64,000 bases of DNA. It comes from Salinarimonas sp046292825. Lineage in GTDB: Bacteria; Pseudomonadota; Alphaproteobacteria; Rhizobiales; Beijerinckiaceae. The notes beneath the pieces are model-generated. The model had not been told where the DNA came from, did not search any database, and saw only the letters and a program-made list of their open reading frames with translations. A program made the position numbers and the translations under genes. Positions 42,894 through 52,703 of the stretch are shown here, piece after piece (the stretch's first letter is position 1; each line of letters starts with the position of its first letter). The stretch lies in the NCBI RefSeq assembly GCF_046292825.1, contig NZ_JBKBQG010000001.1:186001-250000 (forward strand), written 5' to 3'.

Positions 42894-43729
42894 TGTTCGA
42901 CCTCTCGAGCCGCACCGCCCGTTTCGTGTTCGTCGCCGGACTGGCTCTGATCGGGTTCTTCCTGTTCGCGCCGATCTATTGGCTCGTGGTCTCGGCGCTG
43001 AAGCCGAACGCCGAGCTCTACCGGGTCGTCCCGACCGCCTTTCCGGAGACGTTCACGCTCCAGCACTTCGTCACCGCGCTCACCCGCGGCGGCTTGCCCG
43101 TCCAGTTGAAGAACAGCCTCGTCAACTCGACCGCGAGCGCGCTCATCAACACCGTGCTCGCCGTCTATGCCGGATGCTCGTTCGCAAAGTATCGCTACGC
43201 CGGGCGGCGGGGAATCATGATGGTCATGCTCTCCGCGCAGATGTTCCCCTTCGGCCTCCTCCTGATCAGTCTCTATCCGATGCTGGCGGCGCTCGGCCTG
43301 ATCGACACGCGATTGGGCCTGATCCTCTCCTACATCGTCTTCTCGCTGCCGGTGAGCATCTACATGCTCTACTCCTACTTCAGCCAGATCCCGAGCGAGC
43401 TCATCGAAGCGGGCCGGGCCGACGGCGCGAGCGAGCTGCGCATCCTGCACACGATCGTGTTGCCGGTCTCGGTGCCGGCGCTCGTCACCGTGTTCCTCTA
43501 CGCCTTCATGTGGTCGTGGAACGATCTCCTCTACGCGATGACGATCGTCGTCTCGGAGAGCCAGCGCACGATCGGTCCCGGTCTGCTCCTGTCCTATCTC
43601 AACGAGGTGAATTCCGACTGGGGGGCCGCCATGGCCGCCTCGCTCGTCGCCTCGCTTCCCGTCGTCGTCGCCTTCGCCTTCTTCCAACGCCAATTCGTCG
43701 CCGGCGTGACCGCGGGAGCCGTCAAATGA
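42893..43729 (+). CDS. Sugar ABC transporter permease (UgpE/MalG type)
   Basis: A 278-residue protein with six membrane helices. The EAA loop I-E-A-G-R-A-D-G-A-S-E-L (about 174-185) and W-S-W-N-D-L-L-Y segment are characteristic of MalG-like subunits. ATG at 42893 shares a base with the previous stop, and its own stop overlaps the next gene (ATGA). Together these indicate tight translational coupling through the operon. Confidence 0.93.
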   Translation: MFDLSSRTARFVFVAGLALIGFFLFAPIYWLVVSALKPNAELYRVVPTAFPETFTLQHFVTALTRGGLPVQLKNSLVNSTASALINTVLAVYAGCSFAKYRYAGRRGIMMVMLSAQMFPFGLLLISLYPMLAALGLIDTRLGLILSYIVFSLPVSIYMLYSYFSQIPSELIEAGRADGASELRILHTIVLPVSVPALVTVFLYAFMWSWNDLLYAMTIVVSESQRTIGPGLLLSYLNEVNSDWGAAMAASLVASLPVVVAFAFFQRQFVAGVTAGAVK

Positions 43730-44670
43730 ACGTTCTCCGAGGCGTGCTTCCCGTCCTGCCGACGCCGTTCGACGAGACCGGCGCGATCGACGAGCCGGCC
43801 TTCCAGCGCCTCGTCGCCTTCGCGCTCGACGCCGGCGCGGACGGAATCGTCTATCCGGGAATGGCGAGCGAGGTCGAGACCCTCTCGGACGCCGAACGCA
43901 CCGCGCTCGTCGCGGCGCTCGGCAGACGGCTCGAGGGGCGCATCCCCTTCGTCGTCGGCGCGAGCGCTCCCGATCCGGCGAAGGCGGCCGCCCATGCGCG
44001 CGCCGGAGCCACGGCCGGAGCCGTGGCCGCCATGGTGATGGCGCCGGCCGCCGCCGGACGGGACGTCGATCGCCACGTCGCCTTCTTCTCCGCCGTCGCG
44101 CGCGAGACGAGCCTGCCCCTGATGCTCCAGAACGCGCCGGCACCGAACGGAGCCGGGCTCGCGCCGGAGGCGGTGGTCGCGATCGTGCAGGCGGTGCCGG
44201 CGATCCGCTACGTCAAGGAAGAGACCCTTCCCTGCGGCCAGAACGTCGGCGCACTCGTGAAAGCGCATGCGGGGCGGCTCGACGCCGTCTTCGGAGGCGC
44301 AGGCGCGCGCTACGTGCTCGAGGAACTCGCGCGCGGCGCGGCCGGGACGATGCCCGCGCTCGAGATCGCCGATTTCCACGTCGCGCTGGTGCGGGCCTAT
44401 CGGCGCGGCGCCGTCGCGCAGGCGCGGCTCCTCTACCGCGAGAGCCTTCCGCTCCTCCTCGTGCAGGCGATCTTCCGCGTGCGTCTCACCAAGGAGGTGC
44501 TCGCAAGGCGCGGGCTTCTCGCCTCGACGGTCGCGCGCGCCGCCGGCCCCGCTCTCGACGACGAAGACCGAGCCGAGATCGCCCGCATCCTCGCCGACCT
44601 CTCGCCGCAACTGCCCTGCGGTCCGGTGCTGCCGGCGAAAACCATCCCATCGGAGACGCATCCGTCATGA
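43726..44670 (+). CDS. DapA-family (class I) aldolase/dehydratase, first copy
   Basis: A 314-residue (beta/alpha)8 enzyme of the dihydrodipicolinate synthase/N-acetylneuraminate lyase family. The Schiff-base lysine is K164 in I-R-Y-V-K-E-E-T. The substrate-carboxylate loop reads Y-P-G-M-A-S-E instead of G-T-T-G-E, so it is not the lysine-pathway enzyme. In this operon it likely cleaves or dehydrates a 2-keto-3-deoxy sugar acid. It overlaps the upstream permease and downstream dehydratase by 4 bases each. Confidence 0.87.
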   Translation: MNVLRGVLPVLPTPFDETGAIDEPAFQRLVAFALDAGADGIVYPGMASEVETLSDAERTALVAALGRRLEGRIPFVVGASAPDPAKAAAHARAGATAGAVAAMVMAPAAAGRDVDRHVAFFSAVARETSLPLMLQNAPAPNGAGLAPEAVVAIVQAVPAIRYVKEETLPCGQNVGALVKAHAGRLDAVFGGAGARYVLEELARGAAGTMPALEIADFHVALVRAYRRGAVAQARLLYRESLPLLLVQAIFRVRLTKEVLARRGLLASTVARAAGPALDDEDRAEIARILADLSPQLPCGPVLPAKTIPSETHPS

Positions 44671-45845
44671 CGCCCGTGGACACCATTCGAACGATCGAGA
44701 CCTTCATCGTCTCCATTCCGCGCGAGGTGCCCTATCTGGGGCCGCTGCGTCCTGGAGAATCCGTCAATTCCAAAGGCTACGTCGTCCGGCGGGGCAATCG
44801 CTCCATCTATCCGACGACGGACATGTCGGTGCTCGTGCGGATCGAGGGCGAGAGCGGCCGGATCGGTTGGGGCGAGACCTACGGCATCGCCGCGCCGCAG
44901 GCGGTCAAGGCCATCATCGACGAGCTCCTCGCCCCCACCCTGATCGGCCGCGATCCGGGCCAGCCCGTGGTGATCAACGAGGACCTCTACGATCTCATGC
45001 GCGTGCGCGGCTTCTTCGGGGGCTATTACGTCGACGCGCTCGCCGGGATCGACATCGCGATCTGGGACCTGTTCGGCAAGAACGTGGGCCTGCCGCTCGC
45101 GACCCTGCTCGGCGGGCGACGCCACGAGCGCCTTCCCGCTTACGTCTCCGGATTGCCGAAGGCGACGCTCACCGAGCGGTGCGACCTCGCCCGCGCCTTC
45201 GTCGACAAGGGCTACCGCGCGATCAAGTTCGCGGCCGCGATGTCGGACGACGGCGTCGTGCGCGAGATGGCGGCCCTGCGGGAGGCGGTCGGTCCCGACG
45301 TCGATCTCATGGTCGACCTGCATTGGAAATACACGGCGGGCGAGGCGATCCGGCTCATCCGCAAGCTCGAGGCGCACGACCTCTATTTCGCAGAAGCGCC
45401 GTGCCAGCCCGAAGATCTCGAAGGGCAGGCGAGCGTGGCGCGCGCCATCGGCGTGCCCCTCGCGCTCGGCGAGGAATGGCGCACGGTCTACGAGTATCGC
45501 CCGCGGCTCGAGGCGCGGGCGATGAGCATCGTCCAGCCGGAAATGGGCCATACGGGCGTCACCGCCTTCATGCAAATCGGCCGCATGGCTCAGGCCTTCC
45601 ACGTCGACGTGATCCCGCACGCCTCGATTTCCTGCGGGATCTTCATGGCGGCTAGTCTGCAGGCCGCCGCCGCGTTGCAGCGCGTGCCCTACCACGAATA
45701 CCAGCACTCGATCTTCGATCGAAATCTCGTCTACACGACGGGCGAGATGGATTGCGAAGCGGGCTACTACATCTTTCCCGAGGGCCCGGGGATCGGCGTC
45801 GAGCCGAGCCCGCGCCTGTTCGATCACGTCGTCGCCGGAGGCTGA
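44667..45845 (+). CDS. Enolase-superfamily dehydratase, second copy (galactonate-dehydratase-like)
   Basis: The 392-residue enzyme differs from the 35445 copy. It has a single lysine K187 (A-I-K-F-A-A), metal ligands D217, E243 (F-A-E-A-P) and E269 (L-G-E-E-W), H219 (V-D-L-H-W) and H318 (I-P-H-A-S). A D-x-H at the first metal strand plus a late His resembles D-galactonate/L-fuconate-type dehydratases, which remove water to give 2-keto-3-deoxy acids. Substrate not provable from sequence. It lies between two DapA-family genes. Confidence 0.83.
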   Translation: MTPVDTIRTIETFIVSIPREVPYLGPLRPGESVNSKGYVVRRGNRSIYPTTDMSVLVRIEGESGRIGWGETYGIAAPQAVKAIIDELLAPTLIGRDPGQPVVINEDLYDLMRVRGFFGGYYVDALAGIDIAIWDLFGKNVGLPLATLLGGRRHERLPAYVSGLPKATLTERCDLARAFVDKGYRAIKFAAAMSDDGVVREMAALREAVGPDVDLMVDLHWKYTAGEAIRLIRKLEAHDLYFAEAPCQPEDLEGQASVARAIGVPLALGEEWRTVYEYRPRLEARAMSIVQPEMGHTGVTAFMQIGRMAQAFHVDVIPHASISCGIFMAASLQAAAALQRVPYHEYQHSIFDRNLVYTTGEMDCEAGYYIFPEGPGIGVEPSPRLFDHVVAGG

Positions 45846-45847
45846 AC

Positions 45848-46786
45848 ATGAGCCCGCAGACGCGATTCCGGGGCGTCTACCCGGTCCTCTACGCCTTCTT
45901 CGACCGTGCGGGGCGCCTCGACGAAGCGGCCATGCGCGCCCAGGTCGAGCATTGCCTCGCGGCTGGAGCGCACGGCATCTGCGTGCTCGGCCTCGTCACC
46001 GAAGTGCACAAGATGGACGTCAACGAGCGCCTCGCCCTCGTCGAGACGGTCGGCGGGCTCGTCGACCGGCGCGTGCCCTACGCGGTGACAATCGGAGAGC
46101 CGACTGTCGCCGGGCAGATCGCGTTCGCGAGAGCGGCTCGGGCTGCCGGTGCCGATTGGGTGATCCTGCAGCCGCCGGCTGCGCGCGGCTCCGAGGCGGA
46201 GATCGTCCGGTTCTTCGGCGCGGTCGCCGACGCCCTCGACTTCCCCGTGGCGGTGCAGAACAACCCGGTCAATCTCGACGTCTCCCTCTCCGTCGCGAGC
46301 CTCGTCGCCCTCGCCGAGCGGCACCCGAACGTCGGCCTGCTGAAAGGGGAGGGGGCGGCGGTCGACGTCGCGCGGGTCATCGAGGAGACGGGGGGTCGGC
46401 TGTCCGTCTTCGGGGGGCACGGCGGCGTGGAGTTCATGACGCATCTGCGCTCCGGCGGCGCGGGCCTGATCCCGGCACCCGACACGGTCGCCGCGCAGGT
46501 GCGCATCTTCGACTTGTTCGAGAGCGGACGCCCCGACGCGATGGAGGAGGCGGAGCGCATCCACCGTGCGATCCTCCCGGTGCCCGTCTTCATGACGCGA
46601 TCCGTGCCGGGACTGCTCTGCTACGGCAAACGCTTCTTCTCGGAGAAGATCGGCCTCGACGAGCCTGTCGACCGCGCTCCGGCCATGACGCCGACGGCCT
46701 TCGGCATCGCGGAAATGCGTCGATTGCTCGCGCATGTGCAGGCGGTGGAGGCCGAAATCCAGGCCATTCCGCGCGCCGCGGAGTGA
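45848..46786 (+). CDS. DapA-family (class I) aldolase/dehydratase, second copy
   Basis: A 312-residue member of the same superfamily as the 43726 product but clearly diverged. The Schiff-base lysine is K166 (G-L-L-K-G-E-G), the carboxylate loop is L-G-L-V-T-E, and there is a V-Q-N-N-P strand. Having two such enzymes in one operon suggests two consecutive steps or two substrates. It starts two bases after the dehydratase stop, and its own stop overlaps dgoK (GTGA). Confidence 0.86.
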   Translation: MSPQTRFRGVYPVLYAFFDRAGRLDEAAMRAQVEHCLAAGAHGICVLGLVTEVHKMDVNERLALVETVGGLVDRRVPYAVTIGEPTVAGQIAFARAARAAGADWVILQPPAARGSEAEIVRFFGAVADALDFPVAVQNNPVNLDVSLSVASLVALAERHPNVGLLKGEGAAVDVARVIEETGGRLSVFGGHGGVEFMTHLRSGGAGLIPAPDTVAAQVRIFDLFESGRPDAMEEAERIHRAILPVPVFMTRSVPGLLCYGKRFFSEKIGLDEPVDRAPAMTPTAFGIAEMRRLLAHVQAVEAEIQAIPRAAE

Positions 46787-47706
46787 AGCCCGTGGCCGAC
46801 CTCGTCTTTCTCGACTGGGGCTCCGCGCGGCTGCGTGCCTGGCGCGTCGATCGCCACGGCGCGATCCTGGAGCGCCGCGAGAGCGAACGGGGCATCCTCG
46901 CCGTGCCGGACGCCGCCTTCGTGGAGGCGCTCGTGGCCGAGATCGGCGATTGGGTGCGAGCCGGCACGCGGATTCTCGCGAGCGGCATGATCACGAGCCG
47001 TCAGGGCTGGGTCGAGACGGGCTATGTCGACTGCCCCGCGACGCTCGACGCGCTCGGCGGCTCCGTCGTGCGCCGGCACGTGGAGCTCAACGCGACAGGA
47101 GCGGTCGAGATTGCGTTCACGCCCGGTCTGCGCACGGCGACGCCGCCTTTCGACGTGATGCGCGGCGAGGAGATCCAATTGCTCGGGCTCGGCGCGGACG
47201 GTCTCGTGGTGCTTCCGGGAACCCACTCGAAATGGGCGCAGGTGAAGGCGGGCGCGGTGGCGCGGTTCGCGACGTTTCTCACCGGCGAGTTCCATGCCGT
47301 CCTCCTCGCCCATTCGATCATCGGCCGGCTCGCGACGCCGGACGCGACGCCCGATTCCGAGGCGTTCGCTGAGGGGCTCGCCGCAGGCGCGCGCGCCCAC
47401 GAGGAGGGCGGTCTTGCCCGGGCGGTCTTCGCCGCACGCACGCTCGTCCTCGCCGGGCGATTGGAGCCCGACGGCGTGACCTCCTTCCTCTCCGGGCTCC
47501 TCATCGGATCCGAGATCGCGCAGGGGCGGCTCCTCTTCGGCGAGGAGGCGCCGACGATCGTCGCCTCGCCGAGCCTCACGGACGCTTACGCGCTCGGTTT
47601 CGCGGCCTTCGGCGTCGAGCCGCGGCGCGCGCCGCCCGACATCGCCGCGCGCGGTCTTTCGAAGATCGCGTCGTCCATCGGCTGGCTCGACGCCGAGAGC
47701 GCGTGA
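46783..47706 (+). CDS. dgoK: 2-dehydro-3-deoxygalactonokinase
   Basis: The kinase phosphorylates 2-keto-3-deoxygalactonate with ATP to KDPGal in the De Ley-Doudoroff pathway. The 307-residue protein shows the DgoK family blocks: D-W-G-S-A-R-L-R-A-W near the N-terminus, A-S-G-M-I-T-S-R-Q-G-W (about 66-76) and L-P-G-T-H-S-K-W. A GTG start at 46783 overlaps the previous stop; a second GTG three codons on is possible. The next pathway enzyme, the KDPGal aldolase, exists in this window only as the stump at 35324-35428. Confidence 0.92.
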   Translation: MKPVADLVFLDWGSARLRAWRVDRHGAILERRESERGILAVPDAAFVEALVAEIGDWVRAGTRILASGMITSRQGWVETGYVDCPATLDALGGSVVRRHVELNATGAVEIAFTPGLRTATPPFDVMRGEEIQLLGLGADGLVVLPGTHSKWAQVKAGAVARFATFLTGEFHAVLLAHSIIGRLATPDATPDSEAFAEGLAAGARAHEEGGLARAVFAARTLVLAGRLEPDGVTSFLSGLLIGSEIAQGRLLFGEEAPTIVASPSLTDAYALGFAAFGVEPRRAPPDIAARGLSKIASSIGWLDAESA

Positions 47707-48606
47707 TCACGCTTGCGGGTCGCGGATGCCGACCGCGATCGTCATCCGATAGGTCGCGATCTCCCCCGGCGCGAGCATGCGCATGCCCGGACGCGCCGCG
47801 AGCTCGGGCGAGCCGTTCGCCTCCGCGGCCATGCCTTGCCACGGCTCGATGCACAGGAACGGCGCGCCGGGCTTCGTCCAGATCCCGAGTTGAGGGCTGT
47901 CGGGAAAGTCGATCCGCAATCCGGCCTCGCCTTCCGGCCCGAACCAGACGCTGCGCGAGCGCACCTCGTCGAATTGGAGCGATCCCGGCTCGAACAGAGC
48001 GTCCTCGAGGGCGAGCGTCCTGCCCTTCAAAGGCGCTTCGGCACGCGAGGGGAGGAGAAGCCCCGTCTCGAGATCCGCGCGGCGGATCGCACCGTCCTCC
48101 TGCGCCTCGAAGCGCAGGACGTAGCACGACCGCTCGCGCGGCTCCACCGGCCAAAGGAAGCCCGGATGGTAGCCGAAGCCGAAAGGCATCGTCCGGTCGC
48201 CGCGGTTCGCGATGGACGCGGCGAAGACGATGCGCGTCTCCTCGACGGCGACGTCGATGGAGAGGCGGAACGCGAAGGGGTAGGACGCGCGCGTCGCCTC
48301 GTCCGCATCGAGAACGAGGCGCGTGGAGCGGTCGTCGAACACCTGCGCATCGAACATGCGATCGCGCGCGAAGCCGTGTGCCGGCATGACGTAGGAGCGT
48401 GCGTCGATCGCCACATTCCCGCCGGGGGAGCGACCGACGACCGGAAACAAGAGCGGTGCTCGACGATCCCAGAACGTCGGATCTCCATGCCACAGAAGCG
48501 GCCGACCCTCGTATTCCAGGGAGACGAGTTCGGCGCCGCGGCGTGCGATCGCAGCGCGCAGCGAAGCGCTCGACAGGTGTACGATTTCAGGCAATGCGAG
48601 GTTCAT
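47707..48606 (-). CDS. Aldose 1-epimerase family protein
   Basis: The 299-residue protein has the galactose-mutarotase-like beta-sandwich of the LacX/YeaD type, with a catalytic-like H in the P-A-H-G-F-A-R motif, F-G-Y-H-P-G-F and the late W-T-K-P sequence. Such enzymes equilibrate anomers of free or phosphorylated sugars. Its stop abuts that of dgoK (TGATCA), tail to tail. It is last in the minus-strand TRAP operon, 131 bases after dctP, and could serve either catabolic block. Confidence 0.85.
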   Translation of the reverse strand: MNLALPEIVHLSSASLRAAIARRGAELVSLEYEGRPLLWHGDPTFWDRRAPLLFPVVGRSPGGNVAIDARSYVMPAHGFARDRMFDAQVFDDRSTRLVLDADEATRASYPFAFRLSIDVAVEETRIVFAASIANRGDRTMPFGFGYHPGFLWPVEPRERSCYVLRFEAQEDGAIRRADLETGLLLPSRAEAPLKGRTLALEDALFEPGSLQFDEVRSRSVWFGPEGEAGLRIDFPDSPQLGIWTKPGAPFLCIEPWQGMAAEANGSPELAARPGMRMLAPGEIATYRMTIAVGIRDPQA

Positions 48607-48737
48607 GCGAAGAGGGCTCCTGACTTCCGCGCTTTACCAGCTTCATTGCCGCGCTTCACGCGAATCTCGCTGCGACGCGTCTTTCGGAATGATGCCGAGG
48701 GATCGCGCGAGCGCGATCACGCGACCGGTCACGCCGA

Positions 48738-49712
48738 TCAGAGATCGCCGATCGCCTGAACGAACGCCCTCGCTTCGTCGCCGAACCGCGCGAAGAAGGC
48801 GTCGTAGGCCGGTTGCGTCGCCTGGACGAAGGCCTCTCGATCGGGCGTCGTCACCTGCATTCCGGCATCCTTCAGCCTCTGGAGAAGCTCCTCGTCTCTC
48901 TGGGCGATGTACGCGAACTGCCAACGCCCGGCTTCTTCCGCCGCCTCGAGCAGGGCGTCGCGATCGGTCTCGGACAGGTTCTGGAGGAACGCTTCCGAGG
49001 CGACGATGTAGGCCGAGTTGTAGATGTGTCCCGTGAGCGCGAGATGGCGCTGCACCTCGAACAGCTTACCGTCGTAGATGTTCTGGAGCGGGTTTTCCTG
49101 CCCGTCGACCACGCCCTGGCGAAGCGCGGCGTAGAGTTCCGAGAACGGCATCGGCGTCGGGCTCGCGCCGAGCGCGCGAAACGTCTCGATCTGAGCGGGG
49201 TTCTCGGGGGTGCGAATCTGCAGCCCGGCGACGTCCGCCGGGGTCTCGATGGGCCGCACGTTGTTGGTGATGTTGCGGAAGCCGTTCTCGACGAAGCCGA
49301 CGAGGCGCAGGCCGCGCGGCGGCAGGGACGCGGCGAGTTCGGCCACGGCCTCCGATTCCTGGGCGGCGAGGATGTGGTCTCGGTCGCGGAAGAGGAACGG
49401 CAGCTCGAGCAGAGCCAGCTTGGGCTCGTAGATCCCCAACACGCCGGTGACCGTCATCTCCAGCGTGCCGAAGGTAAGTTGCTCCTGCATCTCGCGGTCG
49501 GAGCCGAGCTGGGCGGACGGGAAGATCTGAACGTCGAAGGCGCCCGGAGCCTTCTCCTCGAGAAGCTCGGCGAAGCGCTCCATGGCCAAATGGAACGAGT
49601 GCTGGCTCGAATGGCCGTGTCCGATCTTGAGCGGCGTCTGCGCGAGCGCCGGGGCGCTCAGGAGCGCGATGGTTCCGATCGAGAGAGCGAGGATACTGCA
49701 GCTCTTGAACAT
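48738..49712 (-). CDS. dctP: TRAP transporter substrate-binding protein (DctP family)
   Basis: The 324-residue periplasmic receptor has a signal peptide (cleavage after A-L-A-Q, about 25). The DctP fold shows the conserved Arg that anchors the ligand carboxylate (L-Q-I-R-T-P-E-N) and the A-L-R-Q-G-V-V-D-G-Q-E-N-P motif. It captures a carboxylate, probably a sugar acid or related compound. GGGAGG precedes the ATG. It lies 64 bases after dctM, an unusual order with the receptor last among the TRAP genes. Confidence 0.93.
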   Translation of the reverse strand: MFKSCSILALSIGTIALLSAPALAQTPLKIGHGHSSQHSFHLAMERFAELLEEKAPGAFDVQIFPSAQLGSDREMQEQLTFGTLEMTVTGVLGIYEPKLALLELPFLFRDRDHILAAQESEAVAELAASLPPRGLRLVGFVENGFRNITNNVRPIETPADVAGLQIRTPENPAQIETFRALGASPTPMPFSELYAALRQGVVDGQENPLQNIYDGKLFEVQRHLALTGHIYNSAYIVASEAFLQNLSETDRDALLEAAEEAGRWQFAYIAQRDEELLQRLKDAGMQVTTPDREAFVQATQPAYDAFFARFGDEARAFVQAIGDL

Positions 49713-49776
49713 CGTCGTTTCCTCCCTTGGTTTTCGTGAGGGTCCCGCGGAAGGGACCCGGGGTCTCCGCCGCCGC

Positions 49777-51054
49777 TCAGTCGAAGAGGAGCGACGGCAG
49801 GAAGAGGGTGAGGCTCGGCCAGAACGTGACGGCGAGGAGCGTGATGATCAGCGGGACGAGGAAGGGCAGGATCGCCCGCATCATGCGCTCGACGGGAATG
49901 CTCGCCACGTGCGCCGTCACGAACAGGCTCATGCCGACCGGCGGCGTCGCGCAGCCGATCATGAGATTGAGAACCATGACGACCCCGAGATGGACGGGAT
50001 CCACGCCCATCGACAAGGCCAGAGGGACGAGGAGCGGCGTCATCAGGATCAAGACCGCGCCCGATTCGATCAACGCGCCGAGGATCAGAAGGAGGCCGTT
50101 GATCAAGAGGAGGACGATCGCGGGATCGTCGGACACCGACCGGATCGCCTCGACGAAGGCGTCCCCCGATCGCGTCACGACGAGGGCCCACGAGAAGGCG
50201 GAGACGTTGGAGATGATGAAGGTCACGATCGCCGTGGTGACCATCGTCTCGACGAGGACCTTCGGCAGATCCCTCAGGCGCAGCGCCCGGTAGACCACGA
50301 GCGAGAGGAAGAGGGCGTAAGCGACCGCTACGGCACCCGCTTCGGTCGGAGTGAAGACCCCGCCGATCAACCCGACGAGGATCACCGCCGGCGTCAAGAG
50401 AGCGAACGAGGCGCGCAGGAACGAACGGGCGATCTGCAACGGGCTCGAGCGAGGGTCGCGGGGAAAGCCGTGCGTGCGCGACATGAAAGCGATCATTACG
50501 CTCAAGGTGACCGCCAGGAGTAGCCCCGGCACCAGCCCGGCCGCGAAGAGCCGGCCGACGGACACCTCGGCGATCGCGCCGTACAGTATCAGCGGGATCG
50601 ACGGCGGAATGATCGGGCCGATCACCGAGGACGCCGCCGTGACGGCGGCCGAGAACTCGGTCTTGTATCCCGCGTCCCGCATGGCCTTGATTTCGACCGC
50701 TCCGATGCCCGCGGCGTCTGCGACGGCCGAGCCCGACATGCCGGCGAAGAGAACGGACGTGCCGACATTCGCGTGGGCGAGCCCGCCCGGAACGTGCCCG
50801 ATCGCGCTGCGGACGAAGTGGAAGATGCGGTCGGTGATCCCGCCCGCGTTCATGAGGTTGCCGGCGAGCACGAAGAGCGGGATCGCGACGAGCACGAAAT
50901 TGTCGATGCCGGTCACCATCCGCTGGAACATGATGGCGACGGGGAACGGGCTGAACAGCAGCAACCCCACCGAGATCGCGAGCCCGAGCGCGACCGCGAG
51001 CGGCGCCGAGACGAGAACCAGCACCGTGAAGAGGACGATCATCGCGGTGATCAC
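49777..51054 (-). CDS. dctM: TRAP transporter large permease (DctM family)
   Basis: A 425-residue protein with about twelve membrane helices. It contains the DctM hallmarks G-M-S-G-S-A-V-A-D-A-A-G-I-G and P-P-S-I-P-L-I-L-Y, and a late A-T-P-P-V-G-M-S-L-F. It drives Na+-coupled import. The GTG at 51054 overlapping the dctQ stop (GTGA) is preferred; an ATG four codons later (51042) is possible. Confidence 0.93.
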   Translation of the reverse strand: MITAMIVLFTVLVLVSAPLAVALGLAISVGLLLFSPFPVAIMFQRMVTGIDNFVLVAIPLFVLAGNLMNAGGITDRIFHFVRSAIGHVPGGLAHANVGTSVLFAGMSGSAVADAAGIGAVEIKAMRDAGYKTEFSAAVTAASSVIGPIIPPSIPLILYGAIAEVSVGRLFAAGLVPGLLLAVTLSVMIAFMSRTHGFPRDPRSSPLQIARSFLRASFALLTPAVILVGLIGGVFTPTEAGAVAVAYALFLSLVVYRALRLRDLPKVLVETMVTTAIVTFIISNVSAFSWALVVTRSGDAFVEAIRSVSDDPAIVLLLINGLLLILGALIESGAVLILMTPLLVPLALSMGVDPVHLGVVMVLNLMIGCATPPVGMSLFVTAHVASIPVERMMRAILPFLVPLIITLLAVTFWPSLTLFLPSLLFD

Positions 51055-51554
51055 GGCGCCCGTCCTCGTGATCCGGCGGCGAGCTCCGCAGCCGCGCGAA
51101 CGATCCCGGCCAAGCCATGGAGCACCATGATCGCTCCGGAAACCGGCAGCGCCGCATAGAGCCAAGCCTGGGAGATGCCCAGCGTGGGAAAGCGCGTTAC
51201 GCTCATGCGTTGCGTGAGCGCCGCGCCGTGCCAGACCATCATCCCGGCGAAGACGAGGAAGGACGCATAGGCGACGAGAAGCCCCAGCGGGTGGAGGCGC
51301 GCCGGGAGCCGATCGACGAGGAACGTCACCCGCACGTGCGCCCCCCGTCGCAGAGCGACGGCGGCACCGAGGAAACAGCCCCAGACGAAGGCGAGGCGGG
51401 TGAGTTCCATCGCCTCCACCATGGCGATGTGGAACACGTAGCGCGAGAAGACCGCGACCACCAGGAGACCCGCGAGAAATGCCAGAAGAGGGGCGAGAGC
51501 CCACTCGGTGACGCGGTTCACGGTCATGCTCAGTCGGTCCAGCGCCTGCGTCAT
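51051..51554 (-). CDS. dctQ: TRAP transporter small permease (DctQ family)
   Basis: A 167-residue, four-helix membrane protein with the DctQ features R-Y-V-F (after helix 1) and E-x-x-R-L-A-F-V-W, then the basic R-R-G-A-H-V-R-V segment. It pairs with DctM. ATG at 51554 overlaps the amidohydrolase stop by 4 bases (ATGA), and its own stop overlaps dctM. Confidence 0.92.
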   Translation of the reverse strand: MTQALDRLSMTVNRVTEWALAPLLAFLAGLLVVAVFSRYVFHIAMVEAMELTRLAFVWGCFLGAAVALRRGAHVRVTFLVDRLPARLHPLGLLVAYASFLVFAGMMVWHGAALTQRMSVTRFPTLGISQAWLYAALPVSGAIMVLHGLAGIVRAAAELAAGSRGRAP

Positions 51555-52576
51555 GCCGAGGATCCCGCGAGGAGCCGCTCGTAGGCGGCGACGACGAGAG
51601 CCGCGAAGTTGCGGCCGAGCACATCCCGCGCGGCGTCCTCGTCGAACATCCCCGGATCGGCTCGCAGGCGGGGATCGTTGGAATGCGCGCCGTCCGACAA
51701 TGCCGCGAGGAGGCCGCGCATGCCGCCGAAATTCCAGCTCGGCCGTCCGTAGGGCGCGTCGGAACCGATGGCGAGGCGCCTCCAAGCGGAGGGTCCCGCC
51801 GAGCGGTAGGTGACGAGCGCGCTCTCGATGTGGGTGTCGCGCTTGGCGCTGAGCACGTAGAAGATGTTCTCGTGCTCGAGACCGATCCGGCGCGCGCCGA
51901 GATAGGTCTCGTCGCCGGCAACGAAATGGGACCCGCCGCCCCCCATGTGCACGCCGATGATCGGGTGAGCGGGGTTGCGCGCGGCCATCGCCGCGAAACC
52001 GTCGGGAGGCGTATAGGGGCTGTCGCCGCCGAGATGGAAGGTCGGGATCGCACCGAGCGCGACGATCGCATCGACCGTCTCGCCGACCATCGGATCCGTG
52101 ATCGGATAGGCGTTCTGGGCCGGGTTCATCTTCACGATCGGGAAGCCGAAATCCTCGACGCAGATGCGCGCGAGCGTGAGCGCGTTGCGCAGGCCGAGCG
52201 CTTTCGGGTCGGTCCAGCCGCCGGGTATGATCCGGGTCGGGTTCGCTTCCGCGAACCGCGCGATGTAGCGGTTCGCGGCGAGAAGCCGCTCGAAATTCTC
52301 GTTCTCGTCGGCACCGTAGACGGTCACCGCCGGGTTCTGCCAGGCGAGGGCCATGTCGATTCCGGCCTGATCGAGGTCGCGCAGGAGCTCCTCGCCGCCG
52401 ATCGGCCGACCCTGCCAGTAGTTCGGGTCACGGGCGAGCCTCTCCGCGAGTTCGGGCGAATAGGCGTCCGGATCGCTCGGATGGGTGTCCGCGTCGATCG
52501 TGACGCTCTGCTGCACGGCCGCGAGATGCGCCAGACGGCGCTCGACGAGCGTGCGTGCACCCCGCGAAAGCGGCAT
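51551..52576 (-). CDS. Amidohydrolase-2 family metal-dependent hydrolase
   Basis: The 341-residue protein has a TIM-barrel amidohydrolase pattern: an N-terminal D-A-D-T-H (in place of H-x-H), F-H-L-G-G in the middle, V-H-M-G-G-G-G, and the C-terminal G-S-D-A-P-Y-G with the catalytic Asp. Members hydrolyse lactones or decarboxylate acids. Coupling to the TRAP genes suggests it acts on the imported acid. It is first in the operon; a GAGGAG site precedes the ATG. It is divergent from the LysR gene. Confidence 0.82.
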   Translation of the reverse strand: MPLSRGARTLVERRLAHLAAVQQSVTIDADTHPSDPDAYSPELAERLARDPNYWQGRPIGGEELLRDLDQAGIDMALAWQNPAVTVYGADENENFERLLAANRYIARFAEANPTRIIPGGWTDPKALGLRNALTLARICVEDFGFPIVKMNPAQNAYPITDPMVGETVDAIVALGAIPTFHLGGDSPYTPPDGFAAMAARNPAHPIIGVHMGGGGSHFVAGDETYLGARRIGLEHENIFYVLSAKRDTHIESALVTYRSAGPSAWRRLAIGSDAPYGRPSWNFGGMRGLLAALSDGAHSNDPRLRADPGMFDEDAARDVLGRNFAALVVAAYERLLAGSSA

Positions 52577-52703
52577 GCGACTTCTCCTCGGTCACGATCG
52601 CGGCACCGTCTCGTGCGCTCGCGATCCTGTTGCGCTCCTCGGGGGACGGTTGCCCCGCGGCCGCTTCGGCGGCTCTCGCGACGATGAAACACGATTGAGT
52701 TGG